Origin: Photorhabdus thracensis | GTDB lineage: Bacteria > Pseudomonadota > Gammaproteobacteria > Enterobacterales > Enterobacteriaceae | Direction of reading: 5' to 3' | NCBI RefSeq assembly: GCF_001010285.1 | Contig: NZ_CP011104.1 | Span: 2,914,001 to 2,978,000 of the forward strand | Length of the DNA stretch: 64,000 bases | Part shown: piece after piece, positions 39,034 to 47,929 of the stretch | Numbering within the stretch: position 1 is the stretch's first letter | Layout of the letters: every line of letters starts with the position of its first letter | Translations under genes and position numbers: made by a program | The notes under the pieces: generated by a model | Seen by the model: the letters and a program-made list of their open reading frames with translations, nothing else | Told to the model about the DNA's origin: nothing | The model's database searches: none

Positions 39034-40134
39034 TTAATACAGCCAGTCGCGCCCCATCCGGTCAGCAGTAAGAATAGCGGCATACACTTTTTCCGGTGTC
39101 ACTTCAAAAGGCATGTTGTGAATGGTTTCGCCTTCAGCACAACTGGCTTCCGCCACTGCCATCACTTTTTCTTTCAGTTTTTCACCGTCTTTCACGCCAA
39201 GTTGATCTAACGTAATCGGTAGCCCGATCTGCACGCAGAAATCAAGTAAAGTATCCAATTCTTCATTTGGGCTATTTTCCAGCACTAGCTGAACCAATAC
39301 CCCGAAGGCGACTTTTTCACCGTGATACATATGGTGGCATTCTTCCAATACGGTAAGGCCGTTGTGTACGGAATGAGCGCCAGCGATACCCGTATTTTCA
39401 AAGCCCAGGCCACTCAAATAAGTAATGGCTTCGATAACATTTTCCACCGCGGGTGTACTGACTCCTACCTCAACAGCCAGTTTTGCTTTATAACCTTCTT
39501 CCAATAAAGTTTCGTAACAGAGATGGCAAAGAGCCATCGCTATGCGGGATATTCCACCACCTGTCGTTCTAGGCTTATGGCCGGCATGACAGACGCGTGC
39601 TTCGAAGTAAGTTGCCAGTGCGTCGCCAATTCCGGCAATCAGGAAGCGGGTTGGGGCTTTAGCAATAATACTGGTATCAATCAGTACAATATCTGGGTTG
39701 GTTGGGAAAAACAGATAATCCTCATATTCGCCGTCATCGGTATAAACAACAGAGAGAGCACTGGTTGGGGCGTTAGTAGAGGCGATAGTTGGTGCAATCA
39801 GAATAGGTAATTTGGATTCGTGAGCAACTGCTTTTGCAGTATCTTGTACTTTACCGCCACCGATACCAATAACAGCCTGGCATTCGTGCTTTTTAAGCAT
39901 GTCAGACAGGCGCTGAATTTCATTACGGCTACATTCACCGCCAAACACTTCGAAATGGCTGGTAACATCAAATTCTTCCAGGCTGCTATGAACAGTATTT
40001 CCTACTAATTTCATAGCAGAGTTACCGATAATAACAAAAACATGGTCGGCGATGGTTTTTGTATATTTACCAATATGACACAGGGCATCAGGTCCCTGAA
40101 TATATTTGGCTGGGGATTGAATAACTTTCAGCAT
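39034..40134 (-). CDS. gldA: Glycerol dehydrogenase
   Basis: GldA is a zinc- and NAD-dependent enzyme oxidising glycerol to dihydroxyacetone. The ~366-residue product has the NAD-binding GGGKVQDTAKA motif and the zinc ligands in GIGDALATYFEA, AHSVHNGL and HHMYHGEKVAFG. ATG 40134 (MLKVIQSPAKYIQG) matches homologues. The next gene downstream is the decayed dhaK/PTS remnant, so the route from glycerol through dihydroxyacetone phosphate looks incomplete at this locus. Confidence 0.95.
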   Translation of the reverse strand: MLKVIQSPAKYIQGPDALCHIGKYTKTIADHVFVIIGNSAMKLVGNTVHSSLEEFDVTSHFEVFGGECSRNEIQRLSDMLKKHECQAVIGIGGGKVQDTAKAVAHESKLPILIAPTIASTNAPTSALSVVYTDDGEYEDYLFFPTNPDIVLIDTSIIAKAPTRFLIAGIGDALATYFEARVCHAGHKPRTTGGGISRIAMALCHLCYETLLEEGYKAKLAVEVGVSTPAVENVIEAITYLSGLGFENTGIAGAHSVHNGLTVLEECHHMYHGEKVAFGVLVQLVLENSPNEELDTLLDFCVQIGLPITLDQLGVKDGEKLKEKVMAVAEASCAEGETIHNMPFEVTPEKVYAAILTADRMGRDWLY

Positions 40135-40382
40135 AAAAATACTCCTTTTGTGGAAACTCAATGTCTGTTTGCCGTATAGATCTTCCTGACAAACAGGGAG
40201 CAGAATGTGACAGACCAGAAAATTGGCTTCGGATGAAAAAAGTACTTAATTACTTAACAGACTAACACCGTATGATAAAAAGTAATGGTTGATTATGGAT
40301 AAATAAAGTTGTTATACCCGTTTTATCGCGGGAAATATGCATTTTTTTGATCTATGCCCGGTATCTGCCGGGCAGATGAAAA

Positions 40383-41057
40383 TCAGCGAATCTGGATATG
40401 AGCATTGCCAGCCGGGTAAGCGAAAAAACACTTCAGAATCAGGTTCAGTGAAATGCCGTAAGCTGGCAGGAAAAAGAGCAAGCATATTAATAGCTTAAAA
40501 CAGTAATCCACTAACCCAATCTCGACCCAGTTAGCGGCCATGAAGGCATCGGTACTGCGGTAGAAGGCGATAAAGAAGAAGACCAAAGTATCAAGCAGAT
40601 TGCCAAAGAACATAGCGGCAGCGGGAGCGACCCACCAGTTACGTTTTTGTCGCAGGCGGTTAAAGACGTATACATCCAGTATTTGCCCAAGTGAATAGGC
40701 CATAAAGCTGGCACAAGCGATACGGGCAACAAATAGATTGAATTCAGACAGCGCGGTAAACTTTTGCCACGTTCCCTGGAAGAAGAGAGCTGAAATAATA
40801 TAAGAGATCAGTAATGCAGGGATCATAACAGTAGTGATGATTTGCCTTGCCAGTGGTGCGCCATAGATACGAACAGTCAAATCTGTTGCAAGAAAGATAA
40901 ATGGGAAAGTAAAAGCTCCCCAAGTGGTATGAAAACCAAAAATAGAGACAGGTAATTGCACCAGATAATTACTGGAAATAATAACCAGGATATGAAATAA
41001 CGAAAGCCAAATCAAAGCAGTAGTTCGCTGTCGCGTAGTTGTGGTGAATAAAAGCAT
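40383..41057 (-). CDS. yhhQ: Queuosine precursor transporter YhhQ
   Basis: YhhQ imports the 7-deazaguanine precursor preQ0/preQ1 for queuosine synthesis. The 224-residue inner-membrane product has about six spans with FPFIFLATDLTVRIYG and FFGNLLDTLVFFFIAF, typical of the VUT/YhhQ family. No preQ1 riboswitch is recognisable upstream. It is divergent from tusA, the usual enterobacterial neighbour. Confidence 0.92.
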   Translation of the reverse strand: MLLFTTTTRQRTTALIWLSLFHILVIISSNYLVQLPVSIFGFHTTWGAFTFPFIFLATDLTVRIYGAPLARQIITTVMIPALLISYIISALFFQGTWQKFTALSEFNLFVARIACASFMAYSLGQILDVYVFNRLRQKRNWWVAPAAAMFFGNLLDTLVFFFIAFYRSTDAFMAANWVEIGLVDYCFKLLICLLFFLPAYGISLNLILKCFFAYPAGNAHIQIR

Positions 41058-41242
41058 ATTGTACCTTTTTGGATAATGGGGTGAGGGAACCCAATGAAAT
41101 AGCTGCCGCGTTAGCCGACGGCGCTTCGTATGATACGTCTGTTGCCTGAAAAATCAAAATGTCTGCCTGTAAAGTTAATTTTTGATAGTTTTTTTATAAT
41201 ATAATCCACCGTCATAAATTGCCTGAAATTACAGAGATAGTT

Positions 41243-41497
41243 ATGCCAGATGTTTTTGCCAATCCAGATAAGACTCTTGATACACAAGGACTTCGTTGTC
41301 CTGAACCTGTGATGATGGTACGGAAAACCGTACGTCATATGGAGGCAGGGCAGATGTTATTAATTCTTGCTGATGATCCGGCAACCACGCGTGATATTCC
41401 CGGTTTCTGCCGTTTTATGGAACACCAGCTTGTTGCGCAAGAAACGGAACAGACACCTTATCGCTATCTGGTGCGGAAAAAAGAGAGTCAACTCTGA
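41243..41497 (+). CDS. tusA: Sulfur carrier protein TusA
   Basis: TusA relays persulfide sulfur from IscS to the TusBCD complex for 2-thiouridine formation in tRNA. The 84-residue product has the catalytic cysteine in [13 protein letters not shown] and the conserved [16 protein letters not shown] 41243 gives [13 protein letters not shown]; the eight codons upstream are not conserved. Confidence 0.96.
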   Translation: MPDVFANPDKTLDTQGLRCPEPVMMVRKTVRHMEAGQMLLILADDPATTRDIPGFCRFMEHQLVAQETEQTPYRYLVRKKESQL

Positions 41498-41611
41498 ACA
41501 TGCCTATAGATGTAAAAAGAGATTCCTATTGTGTGAATTATTCACCATGCTTTTCGCGGGAAGCCCCTTCCTTCCAGGTAGGGAGGCAGAGCGAAGCGCT
41601 TGCAAGGGCGC

Positions 41612-41700
41612 TCAATGAGGGCGGCTCTGCTGCTCAATATATTGCTTAACAGCTTCAAGAGGAGCACCGCCCACACTGATTTTATGATTAATTTTTGTAT
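41612..41700 (-). pseudogene. tnpA (IS200-type transposase) 3' remnant
   Basis: The minus strand encodes KISVGGAPLEAVKQYIEQQ and ends SRPH, which is the C-terminal tail of Y1-type IS200 transposases. Everything upstream, including the HUH and Tyr active-site residues, is missing. Confidence 0.75.
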
Positions 41701-41713
41701 ATAATAACACATT

Positions 41714-42231
41714 ATGATAATGCAGACCAAAACACTCTCTGTCCGGGTTAAGGACAAACATGTGAAGCTCCTGCGCCAGATGGCGTTTTAGGCCTGAAAG
41801 AAACCGCCATGCCAACAGAAGGGGAACCACTGGCAGCAGGCCGGTTCTACCGCGAGCTGAAATACACAACAGCACTGGTGAACACGCATGCGGCGATATT
41901 CGTAGGCAACGTGAGCAGCAGCCAGTTAGCCAAAACCAGAATGGCAAAGAGCGTGTTAGACGCGGGCTGGGCGATGCTCAAAACACAACTGAAATATAAA
42001 GCGATTGCGCGGTCAGTGGTGTTTGATGTTGTAAACGAAAGCTACTCCACCCAGACCTGTTCGTGCTGCGGAGCTATCTCCGACAGCAGTCCGAAAGGTA
42101 GAGCAGGTTTGCGAATAAGAGAATGGACATGTGTTGAGTGCGGAGCAACACACAACCGCGACAGAAATGCGGCAATGAACATTCTCGCGGCGGGGCATCG
42201 CCGTCTGGTTGCAGGAATCGCCTTCCTTTAG
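41714..42231 (+). pseudogene. tnpB remnant with internal deletion
   Basis: The first frame from ATG 41714 reads MIMQTKTLSVRVKDKHVKLL and stops soon after. A second frame from 41809 corresponds to the C-terminal third of TnpB: LAKTRMAKSVLDAGW, YSTQTCSCCG...CVECGATHNRDRNAAMNIL. The last stretch holds the zinc-finger cysteines and the third RuvC aspartate; the first two RuvC motifs are missing. TnpB is an RNA-guided nuclease in intact elements, and this copy should be inactive. Confidence 0.8.
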
Positions 42232-42399
42232 GAAGGGGAGGATGTCAAACAAAGTGTGGCGTTATAGACAACATCAAAACAAATACGTTCTTGCAGGGAT
42301 AGGTTTTATTAGTACAGGATATGGGTCGGCTTTTGGAATAAGACCCACATCCTTATTGATATTACAGAAATCACTCACTGTATAGCTAAACAGATTGCA

Positions 42400-44673
42400 T
42401 TATTTTGTTTTAATTCTCAGTAGCCTGACAGCGTTTGCAGTCACAAGGGCGGTAGCACCAGAATCCGCCAGTACTGCCATCCACAGGCCAGTAATACCCA
42501 ACAGACTGGTGACAAGGAAAATCCCTTTTAACCCCAGCGCAATAGCAATGTTCTGGCGGATATTATTGTGAGTGGCGCGGGAAAGAGCGATTATTTCTGA
42601 CAAACCGGTCAGACGGTTGTGAGTCAATGCTGCATCTGCGGTTTCCAGCGCAACATCAGTACCACTTCCCATTGCCACACCGATACTGGAAGCTTTCATT
42701 GCAGGTGCGTCATTAATGCCGTCACCGACCATCATTGTGCTGTGATCTTTATTCAGCTTCATAACCGCTTTGACTTTATCTTCCGGCATTAATCCAGCGC
42801 GGAAATCTATTCCTAACTGACTCGCAATTGCGGTCGCAGCACGCGGGTTATCACCTGTCAGCATCACTGATTTTATACCCTGATCTTTCAGTAAATGAAT
42901 GGCATCTATCGCATCCTGACGCAATGTATCTTGCATAGCGATAAGGCCGGTAAATTGCCCATCATGCATCACGGTAACAACGGTTTTACCGTGATCTTCC
43001 AATTGAGCAATTTTCTGTTTCCAATGATCGGATAAAGTGCTCTCTGGCAGTTTTCCGGGCGCACTGACTAGAATGCGTTTGCCGTCTAATTGACCTTCAA
43101 CACCAATACCTGCCAGCGCCTTACGATGATCAGCTTCAGTAACATGAATGTTTTTACTTTCCGTATGTTGCAGGATAGCTTTGGCCAGCGGGTGATGGGA
43201 GCCACTTTCTACTGCGGAGGCCAGTGCTAATAGCTGAGATTCGTTGATATTTTCTACTGGTTGCACATCAGTGACTTGTGGTTTACCGGCTGTCAGTGTA
43301 CCTGTCTTATCAAAGGCGATGGTTGTGATTCGGCCCAGTTGTTCCAGTGCTGCACCACCTTTAATCAGTGCACCCCGGCGGGTTGCGGCTGCAAGTGCTG
43401 AGGTGATTGCGGCTGGTGTGGAAATCACCAGAGCACAAGGGCAACCAATCAGTAGTAAAGTAAGGCCTCGGTAAATCCAGGTTTCCCACGGTTGGCTGAA
43501 TACAGTGGGTGGAACTATAATAACCAACGCAGAGAATAGCATAATCAGCGGCGTGTAAATTTGGCTGAAACGATCAATAAAGCGCTCAATCGGTGCGCGG
43601 CGTTCTTCTGCTTCTTCAATCAGTTGTAGGATGCGGTCAATGGCATTGTTACCCTGTTCGGACAGCACTTTCATCTGTACTGAACGATCTACAGACAGAC
43701 AACCCGCCGGGACTTTTTCTCCCTGCATTCGTTCAACGGGAATGGATTCACCTGTCAGAGCACTTTCATCAAAGCTGGCGAATGAACTGAGTAATTCAGC
43801 ATCAGTCGGTAAACGCCCACCTGGTGCAACCTCAATAATATCTCCGGGGCGTAGATCTGCGACCGGGACAGTTTTCTTCTCACCATTTCTTACCAGCAGC
43901 GCTTCTTCCGGGACCAATGCCATCAATGCACTTACTCCCCGACGTGCACGGCCGGCGGCGTAGGATTCCAGCATTTCACCAAGCATAAACAGCAGCAGAA
44001 CCATTGCCGCTTCGGCGGTGGCATCAATAAATAGCGCACCGATTGCTGCAACGCTCATCAGTGTTTCAATAGCGAATGGTGTGCCTGACCGTATTAGCTG
44101 CCACGCTTTGCTGGCAATAGGCACCAATCCAATTACGGTGGTGATAATAAAAGCAATGCGGCCAAGTGGGGCATTGACACTGGAGATTCCCCAGCTTGTC
44201 AGCATCATCAGTGAAAGAATGATGATTGGTGCAAATTCTTTCCAGCGACTGCTTTTTGGCGCCTTCTGTTTTGAATCTGGGTTATGTAGATTAAATCCAG
44301 CCTGATTAACAGCTTGGATAACTGCCGAACGTATATCTGTATCGGCATCCACGACCAGTTTTTCAGTTGCAAATAGAACCTTGGCTTGCTTCACTTCTGG
44401 AATTTTACTGACTGCCGTTTCAATTTTGCGTGCACAGCTTGGGCAATCCATGCCATTAACAATCCAACTAAAACGCTGGTTTGCCAAAAGCTCAGGCGTT
44501 TGTGTCTCTTGTACATCATGGGAATGGTTGTGCTCATGTGAATAAGACTCATCATGTTCATGGTGATGTGAATGCTCACTAACGGTTTTTGCCTGATCTG
44601 TGCAGGCAGTAGAACCACAACAGCTTCCATGCTGGTGGTTATGTTGGTGAGTGTTATTTTTGTTTGAGTGCAT
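42400..44673 (-). CDS. zntA: Zinc/cadmium/lead-exporting P-type ATPase ZntA
   Basis: ZntA exports divalent Zn, Cd and Pb across the inner membrane. The ~757-residue product has a His-rich N-terminus, a heavy-metal-associated domain with GMDCPSCARKIE, the transmembrane metal site IGCPCALVISTP, the phosphorylation motif DKTGTLT and the hinge GDGINDAPAM. ATG 44673 is chosen as the usual family start. A MerR-type operator lies 50 bases upstream. It is close to tusA as in E. coli. Confidence 0.97.
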   Translation of the reverse strand: MHSNKNNTHQHNHQHGSCCGSTACTDQAKTVSEHSHHHEHDESYSHEHNHSHDVQETQTPELLANQRFSWIVNGMDCPSCARKIETAVSKIPEVKQAKVLFATEKLVVDADTDIRSAVIQAVNQAGFNLHNPDSKQKAPKSSRWKEFAPIIILSLMMLTSWGISSVNAPLGRIAFIITTVIGLVPIASKAWQLIRSGTPFAIETLMSVAAIGALFIDATAEAAMVLLLFMLGEMLESYAAGRARRGVSALMALVPEEALLVRNGEKKTVPVADLRPGDIIEVAPGGRLPTDAELLSSFASFDESALTGESIPVERMQGEKVPAGCLSVDRSVQMKVLSEQGNNAIDRILQLIEEAEERRAPIERFIDRFSQIYTPLIMLFSALVIIVPPTVFSQPWETWIYRGLTLLLIGCPCALVISTPAAITSALAAATRRGALIKGGAALEQLGRITTIAFDKTGTLTAGKPQVTDVQPVENINESQLLALASAVESGSHHPLAKAILQHTESKNIHVTEADHRKALAGIGVEGQLDGKRILVSAPGKLPESTLSDHWKQKIAQLEDHGKTVVTVMHDGQFTGLIAMQDTLRQDAIDAIHLLKDQGIKSVMLTGDNPRAATAIASQLGIDFRAGLMPEDKVKAVMKLNKDHSTMMVGDGINDAPAMKASSIGVAMGSGTDVALETADAALTHNRLTGLSEIIALSRATHNNIRQNIAIALGLKGIFLVTSLLGITGLWMAVLADSGATALVTANAVRLLRIKTK

Positions 44674-44717
44674 GGGCTCCCCCCTTAGCAGAGTCAATTC
44701 AACGATAATGACTAAAC

Positions 44718-44750
44718 TCTACACTTTGGAGCCCACTCCAGAGTCAAACA
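44718..44750 (-). promoter_or_regulatory. ZntR-type operator/promoter of zntA
   Basis: ACTTTGGAGCCCACTCCAGAGT (44723-44744 on the plus strand) is a near-palindrome like the E. coli ZntR box. On the minus strand TTGACT and TAGAGT are separated by 20 bases, the long spacer typical of MerR-family-activated promoters. Confidence 0.88.
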
Positions 44751-44797
44751 AATAATAGAGAAAATAAATTGGTAAATTGTGCGACTGAGTGTTGACT

Positions 44798-44833
44798 CTG
44801 ATTTTCATCTGCAATCTGATTTTCATCTGCAAT
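44798..44833. repeat. Perfect 18-bp tandem duplication
   Basis: CTGATTTTCATCTGCAAT occurs twice in direct succession (44798-44815 and 44816-44833), between the zntA promoter and the microcin-like gene. It could be a slippage product or a repeated regulatory site. Confidence 0.85.
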
Positions 44834-45013
44834 ATTGGCTTCATGATGCAAAGTTCTTTTGTGAGTGTATTTTTACGTTGAAAAGGTAAATACAGTTATA
44901 GTTAATATCCTTGATAATATTTTTGTTGATTTATTTTTTATTATGTGAAATAAGTAAATTGTTGTGAATTTGTTAATGAAATTTATCAACATTCTTATTT
45001 CGGGAGGGGAAAA

Positions 45014-45037
45014 ATGATCAGTATAGCTTCTAACTAA
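45014..45037 (+). CDS. mccA: Microcin C-like heptapeptide precursor MISIASN
   Basis: The seven-codon frame ATG ATC AGT ATA GCT TCT AAC TAA encodes MISIASN and follows a strong GGGAGGGG ribosome-binding site. MccA of E. coli is the heptapeptide MRTGNAN, whose C-terminal Asn is adenylated by MccB; this peptide has the same length and the C-terminal Asn. The next genes are an mccB-like remnant and an MFS exporter resembling MccC, the same order as in microcin C operons. The call rests on this context, since seven residues alone carry little information. Confidence 0.75.
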   Translation: MISIASN

Positions 45038-45060
45038 TTGCGTCAATAATGATTATGTCT

Positions 45061-45090
45061 TATGCCGTGGAAGATTATTTCTACGGCATA
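45061..45090 (+). promoter_or_regulatory. Hairpin between mccA and mccB
   Basis: TATGCCGTGGAA (45061-45072) pairs with TTCTACGGCATA (45079-45090) over twelve positions, one G-T, with a six-base loop. A stem-loop between mccA and mccB also exists in the E. coli microcin C operon, where it favours the short mccA transcript. No T-run follows here. Confidence 0.7.
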
Positions 45091-45119
45091 GTACTGAACA
45101 TGTAAATAGAGGGGTGTTT

Positions 45120-45534
45120 ATGGTTAAGATTGCTAGATATATTCAAGCTGGAAGGTTTGAATCTGGTGGGGTTTTTGGCGTAGGTTCTAATCAAGTACTC
45201 ATACCACAGAAGAAGCGATTTGAATCTTTAGTTAAAATCGCTTCTTTTTTAAAAAGAGAAACGGATAGTGATAACCTCTATGAATACATAAAGAATAACG
45301 TTAGTGGTGTAAGTGAGGATGATATAAATTTCTCCCTTTCTCTTTTTAGGGAGAAAAATTCACTGATGAGTTCTTCATATTTTAACTCTGATGATAGGTA
45401 TAGTAGAAACGTACTCTATTATCATTACTTAGGTGCATAGAAGAATTGGAATTCACTCTCGTAAAATAAAAATAGAAACACAAGAAATACCTAAAAATGA
45501 AAGGTGTAATATATGTGGTCTTCAACCAAAATAA
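45120..45534 (+). pseudogene. mccB: Internally deleted mccB-like gene
   Basis: From ATG 45120 (AGAGGGG upstream) the product starts MVKIARYIQAGRFESGGVFG and runs to DRYSRNVLYYHYLGA before a stop at 45438-45440, matching the N-terminal peptide clamp of MccB, the E1-like enzyme that adenylates the microcin C peptide. From 45439 another frame reads RRIGIHSRKIKIETQEIPKN and then ERCNICGLQPK, matching the C-terminal end of MccB with one of its zinc CxxC pairs. The intervening adenylation core, roughly 230 residues with the ATP-binding GxGGxG motif, is missing. Peptide modification by this protein is therefore impossible. Confidence 0.8.
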
Positions 45535-46694
45535 TAATAACATATTCTGTTATTTTTAATTCTTTGAGGATGCTCATTGGCGCTACTTCATCGATTTATC
45601 TTTTAAGCAAAGGCGTATCTCTTGTCGATCTTGGTTTAATGAAGACCATGCAGGCCAGCGTTTTTTTTATATTGGATATACCAACGTCTTATCTTGCTGA
45701 CAGGATCAGCCGGAAATATGCGATATCTCTTTCTGTCTTCTTTGGTGGAGCTTGGCTTGTTTTAACGGGGGTTTCATCCAATTTATATGGTTTTTATCTG
45801 GCCGAATTTTTTAACGCAATTTCTTTGACGATAATAGGTGGAACATATAATTCATACTTGATTGATGTATATAAATCAGAGGGTGGTAAAGACACTCATC
45901 GGATACTGGGAATTAACGGTAAATATCATTATATGTCTATGGCTATTGCCGCTATGATTGGTGCCGCAATAGGTGATGTAGGTTCACGATGGATATGGAT
46001 TCTTGCTGGAACAGGTAGTTTTATATTGATGTTTTTTTCCTTTTTTCTTCCTGAATCAAAGGTTAAATTAGTCAATGGGAAAAAATCAGGGTTAATGAAT
46101 GATATAAAGGAGATATATTCTCTTTTAATTAAAGGAAGTAAAGACTTCTTATTCGTATTTTTCGCTGTTGTTTCAAATATAGTGTATTTTCAAATATTAC
46201 TCCAATATTGGCAACCTTATGCTTTTTATGGGTTTTCTGGTGGAGTTAAAGGTTCTTTGTCATATGGAATATTATTTGTTTTTATTCTTATGGCTCAATC
46301 TGTCGCAGGATGGATCATCAGTAAAATCAGTGACAATATAAAACTGATTTGGTTTGGCTTACTTTTGATGTTTGTTTCCACAGGAATATGCCTGTTAGGC
46401 GGGGAGAGTTATCCATACTTAATACCTGTAGCCTTAATTTTTATGTTTGGTAGTAATCAATATCTAACAATGGGGCTGAGAGCCATTTATCATGGCTATT
46501 TTGATGCCAGTTTGAGGTCAACATTTGACTCTTTATTATCGACATTTGCACGCTTAATCGTTTTGATACTTTTTCCAGTGGTTGCATATCTTACGGAAAC
46601 TTTTGGATGGCAAATAATGTCATATTCACTCATTATTTTGTCTTCAATGGTTATTTATCTTTATGTGTTTAGCCTGAAATTATCGCTCAGATAA
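45513..46694 (+). CDS. mccC: MFS exporter, MccC-like
   Basis: The 393-residue product is a twelve-span MFS protein with a motif A-like DRISRKYAISL and a shorter central loop. It overlaps the mccB remnant's 3' end by 22 bases and is intact. In microcin C operons the third gene encodes MccC, an MFS pump that exports the toxin and gives self-immunity. Identification as MccC rests on position and family. Codon use is AT-rich like the remnant before it, which supports a common origin. No mccD, mccE or mccF follows. Confidence 0.75.
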   Translation: MWSSTKIIITYSVIFNSLRMLIGATSSIYLLSKGVSLVDLGLMKTMQASVFFILDIPTSYLADRISRKYAISLSVFFGGAWLVLTGVSSNLYGFYLAEFFNAISLTIIGGTYNSYLIDVYKSEGGKDTHRILGINGKYHYMSMAIAAMIGAAIGDVGSRWIWILAGTGSFILMFFSFFLPESKVKLVNGKKSGLMNDIKEIYSLLIKGSKDFLFVFFAVVSNIVYFQILLQYWQPYAFYGFSGGVKGSLSYGILFVFILMAQSVAGWIISKISDNIKLIWFGLLLMFVSTGICLLGGESYPYLIPVALIFMFGSNQYLTMGLRAIYHGYFDASLRSTFDSLLSTFARLIVLILFPVVAYLTETFGWQIMSYSLIILSSMVIYLYVFSLKLSLR

Positions 46695-46828
46695 ACACAC
46701 TAAGGATCTCTTCCAACGCAGAATTAAGATAAGCGGGTGGCTATAAACGAATGGTGGCATCTATTATGCTTATTTTCGTTTTCTCCAGTTTGCTTGTGAC
46801 TACAAGTGAGCATTTCCCGCTAATTGGT

Positions 46829-47092
46829 TTATTTTTTTAGCTGTTTTTTCTGCATTGACAGCAGTTCAAAAACACCAAAAAAGAAAATTTTGGTTTGCAT
46901 CAGGCCAGAGAGTTTTTGGTCTTTGGGCTGACCCGTTTTCAGAAGCAGCATTTGAAATGCATGCATTACCACCATGAAAATCATGGCGACATCCATAAAA
47001 TACTTCAACGGTTTGGGAAATGGGTGGATTAAGTTAAATACCAAAAATCCCCAAACACAGATCATTAACAGTTTGCCCAGTTGAATAAACAT
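46829..47092 (-). CDS. yhhL: DUF1145 membrane protein YhhL
   Basis: The ~87-residue product has two to three hydrophobic segments and the YhhL pattern IQLGKLLMICVWGFLVFNL, HPFPKPL and FFFGVFELLSMQKK. Function is unknown. ATG 47092 is chosen because TTGGAG lies nine bases upstream. It lies just downstream of rsmD, the usual arrangement. Confidence 0.9.
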   Translation of the reverse strand: MFIQLGKLLMICVWGFLVFNLIHPFPKPLKYFMDVAMIFMVVMHAFQMLLLKTGQPKDQKLSGLMQTKIFFFGVFELLSMQKKQLKK

Positions 47093-47115
47093 CAGAGTGT
47101 GCTCCAAGATAATAA

Positions 47116-47700
47116 TTATGCGGGTAAGTAGCGGATATAGAGCCGGTATGCCGCTTGCCCGGCAATTTTTTCGCGATGAAGTTGCCAGTTAACAGGCACA
47201 TCAGTCGCCGCTGATTCAGATTCAGACTCAACATAAATCCAGCTTTCATCTGCCAGCCAATTCCGTTCTTCCAACAATTTTATTGTTTCGGCAAGCATTC
47301 CTTTACGGAAAGGTGGATCAAGGAAAACGACATTATAGGGTGTTCCCGGTGGAGATAAATAGTTTAACGCACTGTCGTTAATGACTTCGGCATTTTGAGC
47401 GCCGAGCAGAGCCAGATTCGTGGAAAGTTGTTTTGCTACATTACGTTCATATTCGATAAGTGTAGCCTGTGCTGCATAACGGGAAAGTGCCTCTAATCCA
47501 AGCGCTCCGCTTCCTGCATAGCAATCCAGGCAACGTGCTTCCTGAATAACCGGAGCTAGCCAGTTAAACAGAGTTTCTCTGACGCGATCGGTGGTTGGAC
47601 GTAACCCGGGGCTGTCCGGTACAGGTAATTTTCGGCCTCGCCATTTTCCACCAATAATGCGGATTTGTCCCATAGATTGCCGTTGTGGTTTTTTTGCCAT
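47116..47700 (-). CDS. rsmD: 16S rRNA (guanine-966-N2) methyltransferase RsmD
   Basis: RsmD methylates G966 of 16S rRNA using SAM. The 194-residue product has the SAM-binding CLDCYAGSGALGLEALSR and the catalytic motif FLDPPF, with RIIGGKWRGRKLPVPDSPGL near the N-terminus. It is divergent from ftsY, as in other enterobacteria, and 23 bases before yhhL. Confidence 0.96.
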   Translation of the reverse strand: MAKKPQRQSMGQIRIIGGKWRGRKLPVPDSPGLRPTTDRVRETLFNWLAPVIQEARCLDCYAGSGALGLEALSRYAAQATLIEYERNVAKQLSTNLALLGAQNAEVINDSALNYLSPPGTPYNVVFLDPPFRKGMLAETIKLLEERNWLADESWIYVESESESAATDVPVNWQLHREKIAGQAAYRLYIRYLPA

Positions 47701-47929
47701 AATTTACATAACTTAATAATTAGTCATCAGATAGTGCTGCATAACCGATGACATATTTTTGAAAATGCCAGATATAAGGAAATACGAGTTAGGACTTGCT
47801 GGCATTAATTTACCATGAAATCCATGATTGATATGTGTTGCGCTACTACGAAAATGTTAGACTGCGTCTAATTTCGTGATTATTCATTGTTATAACGCCA
47901 TGATTTAACCTTGAGGAGTGCAGTGGCTA

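Larger units (their letters stand above)
41530..42245. mobile_element. Deleted IS200/IS605-type element
   Basis: The left part ends a minus-strand tnpA relic and the right part a plus-strand tnpB relic, the divergent plan of IS605-type elements. Candidate terminal hairpins are CTTCC...GGGAGG near 41568-41588 and CTTCCTTTAGGAAG near 42220-42237. At about 0.7 kb it is far shorter than an intact element of about 1.8 kb. Confidence 0.65.

Noticed and set aside
41058..41242. preQ1 riboswitch upstream of yhhQ
   Set aside because: No sequence resembling the compact preQ1 aptamers is recognisable in the leader.
43244..44305. Several plus-strand frames within zntA
   Set aside because: They are antisense to a well-conserved P-type ATPase and lack start signals.
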